A program made the position numbers and the translations under genes. Below are positions 27,594 through 36,397 of a DNA stretch of 64,000 bases, piece after piece; position 1 is the stretch's first letter, and every line of letters begins with the position of its first letter. The notes under the pieces were generated by a model that did not search any database, was not told the DNA's origin, and worked only from the letters and a program-made list of their open reading frames with translations. The stretch is from Mesobacillus subterraneus (GTDB taxonomy: Bacteria; Bacillota; Bacilli; Bacillales; Cytobacillaceae): positions 186,001-250,000 of the forward strand of contig NZ_RSFW01000002.1 in the NCBI RefSeq assembly GCF_003937825.1, read 5' to 3'.

Positions 27594-28877
27594 ATGAAAG
27601 AGAAGTCCTATCAAACCAACCACCGCAAAATAGCAGCAGCCCTTTCGATTATTCCGGGGCTAGGACAGCTATACAACAAACAATACTTAAAAGGGATTGC
27701 TTTTCTGATCTTGACGGGTGCATTCTTTGGAGTGTTCTCAGACCTTCTAAACATGGGGTTATGGGGTTTGTTCACTCTTGGAGAACAAACGCCTCGTGAC
27801 CATTCTATCTTCCTGATGGTTGAAGGGATCCTGGCCGTCATTGTCCTTCTTTTTGGAATCGGATTCTATCTATTCAACTTAAACGACGCCTATAAGGTCG
27901 GCTTGAAAAGGGACATGGGCGAACGCCTGAGCACAGTGAAGGAGCAATACCATAACCTGATCGACAATGGATTCCCATATCTGATCATGTCACCTGGATT
28001 CCTGCTTCTCATCTTCGTCGTTGTATTTCCAATCATTTTCGTAGTTTTGCTTGCATTCACGAACTACGATCTATATCATTCACCGCCAGCAAAGCTTGTT
28101 GACTGGGTCGGCCTTAAAAACTTCTTTGACCTTTTCCAGCTTCAATCCTGGCGTGAGACATTCTTCTCGGTATTATCATGGACAATCATCTGGACATTCG
28201 TCGCTACGACATTCCAGGTTTCCCTGGGAATGTTCCTGGCGATTCTCGTGAACCAGAAGGATGTAAAAGGAAAAGCAATTATCCGTACAGTATTTATCCT
28301 ACCTTGGGCTGTACCAGCATTCGTTTCCATCCTTGTGTTCGCTGGTATGTTCAATGAATCATTCGGGGCGATCAACCGTGACATCCTTGGCTTTTTCGGT
28401 ATTGATCCAGTTCCATGGATGACAGAGGCGATGTACACGAAAATCGCATTGATCGGGATTCAGACATGGCTAGGTTTCCCATTCATCTTCGCGATGACGA
28501 CTGGAGTCCTTCAGTCCATTCCAGAAGAGCTTTATGAGGCTGCGACAGTAGACGGAGCGACGAACTTCCAAAAGTTCAAGAACATCACATTGCCGCTCGT
28601 ACTATTCGCTACAGCGCCAATCCTGATTACGCAGTATACATTCAACTTCAACAACTTTAATATTATTTATCTATTCAATGGCGGGGGACCTGCAGTTTCA
28701 GGTGCGAATGCCGGAGGAACAGATATCCTGATTTCGTGGATTTACAGCCTGACGATGACATCTGCACAATACTCCAAAGCTGCTGCCATCACCATGCTGC
28801 TTTCATTGATTGTTATCGGTGTGGCGCTATGGCAGTTCAAGAGAACGAAATCATTCCAAGAAGAGGATATGATGTAA
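27594..28877 (+). CDS. mdxF: Maltodextrin ABC transporter permease MdxF
   Basis: A 427-residue MalF-type permease. A 130-residue N-terminal extension with two or three helices (SIIPGLGQLYNKQYLKGIAF) precedes the transporter core. The EAA loop that contacts the ATPase reads EAATVDGATNFQKFKNITLPL. Pairs with MdxG two bases downstream. No ATPase gene is in the island; a shared MsmX-type ATPase elsewhere is expected, as in B. subtilis. AAAGGGGAATATAGG precedes ATG. Confidence 0.9.
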   Translation: MKEKSYQTNHRKIAAALSIIPGLGQLYNKQYLKGIAFLILTGAFFGVFSDLLNMGLWGLFTLGEQTPRDHSIFLMVEGILAVIVLLFGIGFYLFNLNDAYKVGLKRDMGERLSTVKEQYHNLIDNGFPYLIMSPGFLLLIFVVVFPIIFVVLLAFTNYDLYHSPPAKLVDWVGLKNFFDLFQLQSWRETFFSVLSWTIIWTFVATTFQVSLGMFLAILVNQKDVKGKAIIRTVFILPWAVPAFVSILVFAGMFNESFGAINRDILGFFGIDPVPWMTEAMYTKIALIGIQTWLGFPFIFAMTTGVLQSIPEELYEAATVDGATNFQKFKNITLPLVLFATAPILITQYTFNFNNFNIIYLFNGGGPAVSGANAGGTDILISWIYSLTMTSAQYSKAAAITMLLSLIVIGVALWQFKRTKSFQEEDMM

Positions 28878-28878
28878 T

Positions 28879-29721
28879 ATGGGTATCAAACGACAGAAAT
28901 ATATCAGACTGACACTAACCTACCTTGTGATTTTGGCAATGTTTGCGATCATCATTTATCCGCTCCTCTGGATTGTCGGCTCTTCCTTCAATCCAGGGCA
29001 GAGCTTGTCCGGTTCAAGCATCATCCCGAAAAATGCGACGCTTGCCCATTATCAGGAGCTATTCGACACAAGCCGAAGCAATTACCTGTACTGGTACTGG
29101 AACTCGCTGAAGGTAAGTGTACTGACAATGGTGTTTACAGTCATCCTTGTCAGCCTTACAGCGTATTCATTTTCACGATACCGTTTTATCGGACGTAAAA
29201 ACAGCTTGATGACATTCCTGATCCTGCAGATGATACCAAACTTTGCAGCATTGATCGCGATTTTTATACTTGCATTATTGACTGGATTGCTTGATACACA
29301 CCTTGGTTTGATCCTTGTATACGTCGGCGGTGCGATCCCGATGAATACTTGGCTCATGAAGGGGTATCTTGATACGATTCCAAAAGAACTTGATGAATCA
29401 GCTAAAATGGACGGAGCGGGACATCTGCGAATCTTCTTCCAGATCGTCATGCCGCTTGCCACTCCAATCATTGCCGTTGTTGCGCTGTTCGCATTCATCG
29501 CGCCATTCGGCGATTTCATCCTGGCAAGGATCCTCTTGCGTACAGAAGAAAAATACACCCTGGCTGTCGGTCTTTACGATATGGTTGCCAAGCAGTTCGG
29601 TGCTGAATTCACCACTTTCGCTGCTGGTGCTGTATTGATCGCTGTACCGATCGCCATCCTGTTCCTGTCATTCCAGAAGTACTTTGTATCAGGTTTGACG
29701 GCTGGTGGAACAAAAGGATAA
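28879..29721 (+). CDS. mdxG: Maltodextrin ABC transporter permease MdxG
   Basis: A 280-residue MalG-type permease with six helices. The EAA loop reads ELDESAKMDGAGHLRIFFQIVMPLA. Directly follows mdxF (1-bp gap), so co-translated. Forms the inner-membrane channel for maltodextrins with MdxF. Confidence 0.9.
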   Translation: MGIKRQKYIRLTLTYLVILAMFAIIIYPLLWIVGSSFNPGQSLSGSSIIPKNATLAHYQELFDTSRSNYLYWYWNSLKVSVLTMVFTVILVSLTAYSFSRYRFIGRKNSLMTFLILQMIPNFAALIAIFILALLTGLLDTHLGLILVYVGGAIPMNTWLMKGYLDTIPKELDESAKMDGAGHLRIFFQIVMPLATPIIAVVALFAFIAPFGDFILARILLRTEEKYTLAVGLYDMVAKQFGAEFTTFAAGAVLIAVPIAILFLSFQKYFVSGLTAGGTKG

Positions 29722-29742
29722 TCTATTAGGGCAGACAATTTT

Positions 29743-29772
29743 TAAGCAAAGGCCATTTTTGGCCTTTGCTTA
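29743..29772 (+). terminator. Intercistronic hairpin between mdxG and the amylase gene
   Basis: A 12-bp stem TAAGCAAAGGCC / GGCCTTTGCTTA with a 6-nt loop. No strong T tract follows, so it may be a processing or stabilising structure. Confidence 0.55.
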
Positions 29773-29792
29773 AATTATGAGGAGGAGCGGAG

Positions 29793-31325
29793 ATGAAAAA
29801 AGTTCTCATCTTCATCTTGATTCCGTTGCTTCTTTTTAGCGCTCTCCCTGTAGGAGCGGTTGAAAAAGAAGGACGAGCTTGGCAGGATGAAACAATTTAT
29901 TTTCTGATGGTGGACCGTTTTAACAATGGAGACAACAGCAATGATTTCAAGGTTGACACCAATGATCCAAAGGCCTATCATGGCGGGGACTTCCAGGGGG
30001 TTATCAACCAGCTGGATTATATAAAAGACATGGGCTTCACAGCAATCTGGCTGACACCTGTGTTCGATAATGTCGACAAAGGCTACCATGGTTACTGGAT
30101 CAGTGATTTTTACAATACAGAAGAGCACTTTGGAAGCGTTGACAAATTCAAAGAACTGGTAAAAGAGGCACATGACCGCGACATCAAAATCATCCTTGAT
30201 TTTGTCGTCAACCATGTTGCACCAGAACATGAATGGGTAAATGACCCGGCTAAGAAGGATTGGTTCCATGAGAAGCAAGATATCATTGACTGGACCAACC
30301 AGGAAGAGCTGGAAAACAACTGGCTATATGGCCTGCCGGACTTAGCGCAGGAAAACCCTGAGACCAGGCAGTATCTGCTTGACGCTGCTAAATGGTGGAT
30401 TGAGGAAACGGATATTGACGGCTACAGACTTGATACAGTCAGGCACGTACCTGTCGATTTTTGGGCTGATTTTTCAAAAGAAGTGAAGAGTGTTAAGGAC
30501 GATTTTTACTTGATCGGCGAGGTTTGGTCCAACGATCCAAACTATATCGCTGAATATGATAAAGCCGGAATTGACGGTTTTGTCGATTTCCCTTTGAATG
30601 AGCAGCTGCGCACGGCTTTTGAAAAGCCTGACCAAACGCTGGACTGGCTGTTTACGACAGCTAAAAGAAATGAAACGATTTATGAGAATCCTGAATTGAT
30701 GGGGAATTTCATCGATAATCATGATATGGTCCGGTTCACAAGGAAAGCGGTCCAGAACAGGCAGCACCCGGGCACAAGATGGAAGATGGCCTTGACTTAT
30801 ATGTACACAGCACCTGGAATTCCGATTGTCTATTATGGCAGCGAGATTGCCCTTGATGGAGGAGAAGACCCGGATAACCGCAGACTGATGAGCTTCAGGG
30901 CGGATAAGGAACTGATCGATTACATCACCAAAATTGGCGAACTGAGAAATCAGCTGCCTTCTTTGCAGCGCGGGGATCTCGAGCTTCTGTATGAAAAGAA
31001 GGGCATGGCTGTTTTTAAGCGGACATATCAGGATGAGACGTCCGTCGTCGCCATCAATAACACATCCAATACGCAAAATGTCACACTGACTGCAGACCAG
31101 CTGGAGGGTGACAAGGAATTAAGAGGGTTGCTTGCCAATGATATGGTGAAGAGCAAGGATGGAGAATACCATCTTTCAATCGACCGGGAGGAAGCTGAAA
31201 TCTATGTTCTCGCTGACAGAACGGGTTTGAACATCCCATATTTAACAGCAATGGGCGCAGTTTATATTGCATTCTTCGCATTCATTTTCATGCTTGTCAG
31301 ACGGGCGAAACGGAAGAAGAAGTAA
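29793..31325 (+). CDS. Secreted, membrane-anchored alpha-amylase family enzyme (GH13)
   Basis: A 510-residue protein. Signal peptide (LIFILIPLLLFSALPVGA), then a GH13 barrel: MVDRFNNGD, DFVVNHVAPEH, DGYRLDTVRH (nucleophile Asp), LIGEVWSND (acid Glu), FIDNHDMVR (third Asp). A C-terminal hydrophobic helix (YLTAMGAVYIAFFAFIFMLV) followed by RRAKRKKK should anchor it outside the membrane. It would trim starch or maltodextrin next to the importer. AGGAGGAGCGG before ATG. Exact product pattern is not readable from sequence. Confidence 0.88.
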   Translation: MKKVLIFILIPLLLFSALPVGAVEKEGRAWQDETIYFLMVDRFNNGDNSNDFKVDTNDPKAYHGGDFQGVINQLDYIKDMGFTAIWLTPVFDNVDKGYHGYWISDFYNTEEHFGSVDKFKELVKEAHDRDIKIILDFVVNHVAPEHEWVNDPAKKDWFHEKQDIIDWTNQEELENNWLYGLPDLAQENPETRQYLLDAAKWWIEETDIDGYRLDTVRHVPVDFWADFSKEVKSVKDDFYLIGEVWSNDPNYIAEYDKAGIDGFVDFPLNEQLRTAFEKPDQTLDWLFTTAKRNETIYENPELMGNFIDNHDMVRFTRKAVQNRQHPGTRWKMALTYMYTAPGIPIVYYGSEIALDGGEDPDNRRLMSFRADKELIDYITKIGELRNQLPSLQRGDLELLYEKKGMAVFKRTYQDETSVVAINNTSNTQNVTLTADQLEGDKELRGLLANDMVKSKDGEYHLSIDREEAEIYVLADRTGLNIPYLTAMGAVYIAFFAFIFMLVRRAKRKKK

Positions 31326-31343
31326 CGGGGAAATATTCACCAA

Positions 31344-31358
31344 TATTGCCAATGGCAA
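31344..31358. promoter_or_regulatory. Palindrome before the LacI-type regulator
   Basis: ATTGCCAATGGCAAT is a perfect 7-1-7 palindrome, followed 46 bp later by a TATAAT (31405-31410). Possible autoregulatory site; it lacks the central CG of typical LacI operators. Confidence 0.3.
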
Positions 31359-31450
31359 TTACGGCAACACTGAAAAAAATACGGAAAAAACACGAGTAAT
31401 TCATTATAATAAAGATAAGGATTTTTTCTGGCAAAAGGGAGGGGAACTTA

Positions 31451-32494
31451 ATGGCTGTCACAATTAAAGATGTTGCGAAGGTAGCAAATGTCGCGCCTTC
31501 AACTGTCTCGCGTGTAATCGCCAACAGTCCTAGAATCAGCGAAAAAACGAAGGAACGAGTCAGGGAGGTTATGGACCAGCTTGGGTATCACCCAAACTTC
31601 ATCGCCAGAAGCCTTGCAAGTCAGTCAACACGGGCTATCGGGCTAGTCATGCCGAGTTCGACCGATGTTGTTTTCCAGAATCCGTTCTTTCCAACAGCCT
31701 TGACAGGATTGAGCGAGGGGGCACATGCCAAGCAATATGCTCTCCATATGACAACCGGCAAGACGGAGGACGAGATTTTTGATGGTGTCGTTTCGATGGT
31801 TCAGGGCGGCAGAGTAGATGGCGTAGTCCTTTTATATTCAAAGGTAGAAGACAAGGTCATTGCCTATCTGAAGGAAAGAGACTTTCCGTTCGTCGTAATC
31901 GGTAAACCGTTTAAAGATGATGAAAATACAAGCTATGTCGATAATGACAATTTTAAAGCAGGAAAAGAAGTGACAGAGCATCTGATTCAGCTTGGCCATG
32001 ATCGGATCGGATTCATCGGTGGAAACCTTGACCTGGTCGTGACAGTTGAACGCTTGCTTGGTTATGAAAAAGCTTTGCGCAACTCAGGAATCCAGCTTGT
32101 CGATGAATACATCGTCAATGATGAATTCCTCCGTGAGAGCGGACAGGATGCAGTCCAGGTTTTGCTATCGCTGGACAAGCCGCCGACCGCTATGGTGGTT
32201 GCAGACGACCTGATGGCCCTCGGTGTGTTGAATAAACTCGATGAAATGGGAATTTCCGTCCCAGATGATATTTCCATTGTCAGCTTCAATAACGTCCTGA
32301 TTGCTGAAATGGCAAGACCTCCATTGACATCAGTGGATATCAATATTTTCGAGCTTGGCTTCCAGGCAGCAAAAAGCCTGATCCAAAAAATAGAAAATCC
32401 GGATGAACCAATCAAGCGGATCATCGTGCCATTCAAAATCGTATCACGATTCTCCTGCAGCCAGCCAAAGGACCACAAAGAGGTTATGATTTAA
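31451..32494 (+). CDS. LacI-family regulator of maltodextrin use (MalR/MdxR-like)
   Basis: A 347-residue LacI-family repressor. The N-terminal helix-turn-helix is VTIKDVAKVANVAPSTVSRV, then the hinge helix NFIARSLASQST. The periplasmic-binding-protein-like sensor domain contains VVIGKPF, GHDRIGFIGG, and PTAMVVADDLMALGVL. Probably binds the two AAACG-type operators before mdxE and mdxF. A dedicated TATAAT lies upstream, and a strong bidirectional terminator follows. Confidence 0.85.
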   Translation: MAVTIKDVAKVANVAPSTVSRVIANSPRISEKTKERVREVMDQLGYHPNFIARSLASQSTRAIGLVMPSSTDVVFQNPFFPTALTGLSEGAHAKQYALHMTTGKTEDEIFDGVVSMVQGGRVDGVVLLYSKVEDKVIAYLKERDFPFVVIGKPFKDDENTSYVDNDNFKAGKEVTEHLIQLGHDRIGFIGGNLDLVVTVERLLGYEKALRNSGIQLVDEYIVNDEFLRESGQDAVQVLLSLDKPPTAMVVADDLMALGVLNKLDEMGISVPDDISIVSFNNVLIAEMARPPLTSVDINIFELGFQAAKSLIQKIENPDEPIKRIIVPFKIVSRFSCSQPKDHKEVMI

Positions 32495-32498
32495 TGAG

Positions 32499-32532
32499 AA
32501 AAAGCAAAGCGCGCATGCGCTTTGCTTTTTTT
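32499..32532. terminator. Bidirectional terminator between the regulator and SDR genes
   Basis: A perfect 14-bp stem AAAAAGCAAAGCGC / GCGCTTTGCTTTTT with a 4-nt loop and T tract on both strands. Confidence 0.9.
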
Positions 32533-32536
32533 GTGT

Positions 32537-33403
32537 TTAACCATTTACGATTGTGCCGCCATTGACATGGATGGTCTGGCCGCTGACATAAGTGGAATCG
32601 TCGCTTGCCAGATAGACATAGGCAGGAGCCAGTTCGAATGGCTGGCCAGCTCGTCCTATTGGCGCGTTCGTTCCAAACTTCGCTACTTCTTCAGCAGAGA
32701 AGGTCGATGGAATCAAAGGAGTCCAGATCGGACCTGGCGCCACACTGTTAACACGGATGCCTTGTGAAGCGAGAGACATCGCAAGGGAACGCGTAAACGT
32801 AACAATCGCCCCTTTGGTCGCAGAGTAGTCAATGAGCTTCTCATGGCCCTTGTAGGCCGTAATCGATGAGGTATTGATGATGGTGCTGCCTTTCTTCAAA
32901 TGTGGAAGGACAGCTTTTGTCAGATGGAACATCGAGAATACATTAGTGCGGAATGTCTTCTCAAGCTGATCGGCAGAAATATCGAGCAGGCTCTTTTGCG
33001 GATGCTGCTCCGCTGCGTTATTGACAAGGATGTCAATCTTACCAAACTCATCAATCGTCTTCTTGGCCGCCTCCTCACAGAAATGCTCGCTGCCAACATC
33101 ACCCGCCAGAAGCAGGCATTTGCGTCCTTCCGCTTCAACCAGTTGCTTCGTGGTTTCTGCGTCATTGCTTTCTTCGAGATAAACAATAGCAACATCGGCA
33201 CCTTCCTTGGCAAAATAAATCGCCACCGATTTCCCAATGCCGCTGTCGCCGCCCGTGATCAAGGCAACCTTGCCAGCTAATTTCCCGGAACCCTTATAGT
33301 TTTCATCAACCGACTTTGGCTCCGGCTTCATTTCCGGTTCAGTACCCGGCTGATGGTCCTGATGCTGGGGCGGAAAGCCCTGCTTATTATTTTCGTTTGC
33401 CAT
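32537..33403 (-). CDS. SDR family oxidoreductase (YhdF/YdaD-like)
   Basis: A 288-residue short-chain dehydrogenase with the long N-terminal tail (QGFPPQHQDHQPGTEPEM) typical of the YhdF/YdaD (general stress protein 39) group. Rossmann motif ALITGGDSGIGKS, NNAAEQ, catalytic Ser in INTSSITAYKGH and Y-S-A-T-K (Tyr/Lys). NAD(P)-dependent; substrate unknown, possibly an aldehyde or sugar. No clear SigB promoter was found. AGTGAAGTGAATC before ATG. Confidence 0.85.
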   Translation of the reverse strand: MANENNKQGFPPQHQDHQPGTEPEMKPEPKSVDENYKGSGKLAGKVALITGGDSGIGKSVAIYFAKEGADVAIVYLEESNDAETTKQLVEAEGRKCLLLAGDVGSEHFCEEAAKKTIDEFGKIDILVNNAAEQHPQKSLLDISADQLEKTFRTNVFSMFHLTKAVLPHLKKGSTIINTSSITAYKGHEKLIDYSATKGAIVTFTRSLAMSLASQGIRVNSVAPGPIWTPLIPSTFSAEEVAKFGTNAPIGRAGQPFELAPAYVYLASDDSTYVSGQTIHVNGGTIVNG

Positions 33404-33667
33404 GATTCACTTCACTCCCCGATAGTTTAAGTCACATATATTAAATTCCTTAAAAAACCAGAGAAAAAACATGGAAATTCCTTCTTAATGGGGGGAGGAG
33501 TAATTAGATTTGGTAAAAAAACATGAATGGCGCGTTATCTAAGCCTTGATGGTAGAAAAAATAGCAGAAATCCCTTCTCACAGCAATGTGGGAGTGCTAA
33601 GCATCAAAAATAACCTAATTAGGGGCGGGGACCCTGCCTTTTGCAGAGTTAATTTTCTATGATTTTA

Positions 33668-33784
33668 ATTTAATTAACCTTTTTGCCGTTTTAATTAACC
33701 AAAATCAGTTTTTAATTTACCTTTTTCCCATTATAATTTACCTTTTCTCCATTTTAATTAACCAAAACTCGATTTTAATTCACT
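33668..33784. repeat. Six-unit array of AT-rich repeats with exact 21-bp period
   Basis: TTAATTAACC-like decamers end at 33679, 33700, 33721, 33742, 33763 and 33784, exactly 21 bp apart. The 11-bp spacers fall into two types (TTTTTGCCGTT-like and AAAATCAGTTT-like). The array fills the 430-bp gap between the SDR and CoA-disulfide reductase genes. No gene is seen in that gap; a GC-rich patch (GGGGCGGGGACCCTGCC, about 33622-33638) precedes the array. Confidence 0.85.
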
Positions 33785-33804
33785 TTTAGACATAATTTGT
33801 AAAA

Positions 33805-33836
33805 GAAAAGCGGCCTCCCAAAAAGGAAGCCGCTTG
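33805..33836 (-). terminator. Terminator of the CoA-disulfide reductase gene
   Basis: On the minus strand AAGCGGCTTCC / GGGAGGCCGCTT forms a stem with TTTTT loop, followed by TTCTTTTAC. Confidence 0.75.
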
Positions 33837-33840
33837 ATCA

Positions 33841-35493
33841 TCAACCCATTTTCTTTTTAAAGATGGAGTACGTCTTGTAACCGCCAGTCAGGTTCTTGAC
33901 CTTGAAGCCGTTCTGCTGAAGGATACGGGATGCGAGATATCCTCTCAAACCGACCTGGCATGTAATCAGGATGGTTTCGTCCTTTGGAAGCTCATCCAGG
34001 CGGTTGCGCAGGTCATCAAGCGGAATATTCTTGGAACCTTCGATCATGCCGTCTGCGTGTTCTTTCTCAGTACGAACATCAATCATCACTGCGCCATCCT
34101 TGATCAGGCCGTCAACTTCGTAATGCTGGACCGTTTCAATTGTTCCATCGACAATGTTGGATGCAACATAACCAGCCATGTTCACTGGGTCTTTAGCAGA
34201 TGAGAATGGCGGTGCATATGCCAGCTCAAGTTCCTGAAGGTCATAGACACTCAATCCGCCTTTGATTGCTGTGGCGATGACATCGATGCGCTTATCTACA
34301 CCGTCTTTACCAACAGCTTGTGCGCCGTAGATTTTCCCGGTTTCTCTGTCGAAGATAACCTTAAGTGACATTTGCTCTGCACCTGGGTAGTAGCCAGCGT
34401 GTGAAAGGGGATGGATATGAACCACTTCGTATGGAATTCCGAGTCTGCGCAATAGCTTTTCGCTGTTTCCAGTAGTCGCTGCTGTCAGCTCGAAAACTTT
34501 AACGATTGATGTGCCAAGTGTACCAGGATAGGCAATATTACGGCCGTTAATATGATGTCCGACAATATGAGCCTGTCGGTTAGCCGGCCATGCCAGCGGA
34601 ATCATCGTTGGCTGCCCATTGATGTAGTCTGTTACTTCAATCGCGTCACCCATGGCATAGATCGACTCGTCTGATGTCTGCAGGTATTCATTGACCTTGA
34701 TGCCGCCGCGTTCGCCCAATTCTAGTCCTGCACCGACTGCAAGCTGGTTTTCTGGACGTACGCCGATTGACAGGATAATCAACTCTGCATCAAGAACTTT
34801 GCCGCTTTCAAGCACAACCTTCGTGCCATTATCCTGTACGTCTGTGATTCCGTCGCCAAGGACCAGCTCAACGCCGTTCTTTCTCAGTTCATCCTCGACG
34901 ATTGCAGCCATCTCAGGATCGACAGGACCCATTACCTGCGGCAATTTCTCAACAAGCGTAACATCTACTCCTGCATGGACGAGGTTTTCAGCCATTTCCA
35001 ATCCGATGAAGCCGCCGCCGATGACAACTGCATTCTTTGGTTTATTGTCTTCAAGATATGCTTTGATTTTATCCATATCAGGAATGTTTCTTAGAGTGAA
35101 AACATTCGCGCTCTTTAAGCCTTCGATTGGAGGAACGATTGGCTTCGCTCCCGGTGATAAAACAAGGACATCATAGCCCTCAGTGTATTCTTCGCCAGTC
35201 TGGACATGTTTTACCGTTACCGTTTTTTCTTCACGATTGATTGCAGTCACTTCAGAGAAGTTGCGGATATCCAGGTTATAACGTGCGTTCATGCCTTCAA
35301 CTGTCTGAAGGAGCAATTTCTTTCGGTCTTCAATTACGCCGCTGATATGGTAAGGCAGACCGCAGTTTGCAAACGAAATGAATTCGCCTCTTTCAAAAAG
35401 AACAATCTCTGCTTGTTCATCCAATCTTCTAAGTTTTGTTGCTGTAGTTGCTCCACCTGCTACGCCGCCTACGATCACGGTTTTTTTACCCAT
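33841..35493 (-). CDS. cdr: CoA-disulfide reductase fused to rhodanese (CoADR-Rhd)
   Basis: A 550-residue two-domain enzyme. Residues 1-445 form the FAD/NAD(P)H disulfide reductase: VIVGGVAGGATTATKLRR, FANCGLPYHI with the single redox Cys that carries CoA, and AVVIGGGFIGLEMAENL (NAD site). The C-terminal rhodanese domain has active-site Cys in ILITCQVGLRGY. Such fusions reduce CoA-persulfides or polysulfide and detoxify reactive sulfur. The ATG at 35493 fits the family start (MGKK); an upstream ATG at 35505 abuts the ribosome site. A CsoR/CstR-like palindrome lies 38 bp upstream. Confidence 0.87.
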   Translation of the reverse strand: MGKKTVIVGGVAGGATTATKLRRLDEQAEIVLFERGEFISFANCGLPYHISGVIEDRKKLLLQTVEGMNARYNLDIRNFSEVTAINREEKTVTVKHVQTGEEYTEGYDVLVLSPGAKPIVPPIEGLKSANVFTLRNIPDMDKIKAYLEDNKPKNAVVIGGGFIGLEMAENLVHAGVDVTLVEKLPQVMGPVDPEMAAIVEDELRKNGVELVLGDGITDVQDNGTKVVLESGKVLDAELIILSIGVRPENQLAVGAGLELGERGGIKVNEYLQTSDESIYAMGDAIEVTDYINGQPTMIPLAWPANRQAHIVGHHINGRNIAYPGTLGTSIVKVFELTAATTGNSEKLLRRLGIPYEVVHIHPLSHAGYYPGAEQMSLKVIFDRETGKIYGAQAVGKDGVDKRIDVIATAIKGGLSVYDLQELELAYAPPFSSAKDPVNMAGYVASNIVDGTIETVQHYEVDGLIKDGAVMIDVRTEKEHADGMIEGSKNIPLDDLRNRLDELPKDETILITCQVGLRGYLASRILQQNGFKVKNLTGGYKTYSIFKKKMG

Positions 35494-35530
35494 TGTATTA
35501 GTCATCCTTTCCGTGAAAATGTATGTTTTT

Positions 35531-35546
35531 ATACCCCTACTGGTAT
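35531..35546. promoter_or_regulatory. CsoR/CstR-type operator before cdr
   Basis: ATACCCCTACTGGTAT, with ATACC/GGTAT arms, resembles the ATACCCC-GGGGTAT sites bound by CsoR-family repressors, including the persulfide sensor CstR. Fits the sulfur function of the downstream gene. The cognate repressor is not in this window. Confidence 0.6.
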
Positions 35547-35699
35547 ATTAACGTGAAAATAGGGGGAAACCAATAGAACTTTGTGAAGGATTTGTGAAAC
35601 TTTGAAATTCTGACCGATAAATATCACATCTTCTATACTACATTTAGAATACAAAGAAGCTTCCATAATTTTGTGAAGCATTCATGACTTTTATATATA

Positions 35700-35736
35700 G
35701 AAAAAGCGGACGATGTTTCCATTGTCCGCTTTTGCC
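35700..35736 (-). terminator. Terminator downstream of yitK/yajQ
   Basis: AAAAGCGGACGATG / CATTGTCCGCTTTT stem with TTTC loop; T tract on both strands. Confidence 0.75.
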
Positions 35737-35762
35737 CATCCTATTTAGTTTTAGCCCAATTA

Positions 35763-36254
35763 TTATCGATAATTCACAAACTGCACATCTACAGTAAGGT
35801 CAGCTTCCTTAACTGCCGCTATGATTTTTTGGAGGTCATCGCGGTTCTTACCGGTAACACGGACCTGATCATCCTGAACCTGGCTCTTGACCTTCAAACC
35901 GCTATTTTTAATGAGGGTGTTTATTTTCTTCGCGTTTTCCTTGTCAATCCCTTGAACCAGCTTTGCTCTCTGGCGGACAGTTCCTCCTGAAGCACGTTCA
36001 ACTTTTCCGTAGTCAAGGTTTTTTACAGGAATCCCGCGTTTGATCATTTTGCTGAATAGAACGTCCTTCAACTGGTCAAGCTTAAATTCATCATCGGAAA
36101 TGAGGACAAGTTCCTCCTTATCAAGCGAGATTTCACTTTTGCTCCCTTTAAAATCATAACGGGTCTGGATTTCTTTCATTGCGATGCTGATTGCATTGGT
36201 CACTTCGGACATTTCAATTTTGGATACAATATCAAAAGAGCTCTCTTTAGACAT
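35763..36254 (-). CDS. yitK: YajQ/YitK family nucleotide-binding protein
   Basis: A 163-residue UPF0234 protein starting [18 protein letters not shown], with [14 protein letters not shown] and [26 protein letters not shown], the two duplicated alpha/beta modules of YajQ. YajQ homologues bind c-di-GMP or nucleic acid in some species; in Bacillus the role is unsettled. ATG 36254 follows CCGGAGGTAGAC; a 15-codon in-frame upstream extension lacks conservation. Divergent from yitL, as in B. subtilis order. Confidence 0.85.
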   Translation of the reverse strand: MSKESSFDIVSKIEMSEVTNAISIAMKEIQTRYDFKGSKSEISLDKEELVLISDDEFKLDQLKDVLFSKMIKRGIPVKNLDYGKVERASGGTVRQRAKLVQGIDKENAKKINTLIKNSGLKVKSQVQDDQVRVTGKNRDDLQKIIAAVKEADLTVDVQFVNYR

Positions 36255-36397
36255 GTCTACCTCCGGAATAGGAAAATTTGCGGCGCACGCTTTTGCCAAT
36301 GCGCTTTCGCTTTTGCTTACATTATAGTAAAATATAGCAGTTCAAACAACTTTACGTAATTGGGTATCTTTTGTTTTAAAAACTTAGGAGGGATTTT

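Noticed and set aside
33668-33784. CRISPR array
   Set aside because: Ten-base repeat cores with similar 11-base spacers and no cas genes; the spacing and spacer conservation do not fit CRISPR.
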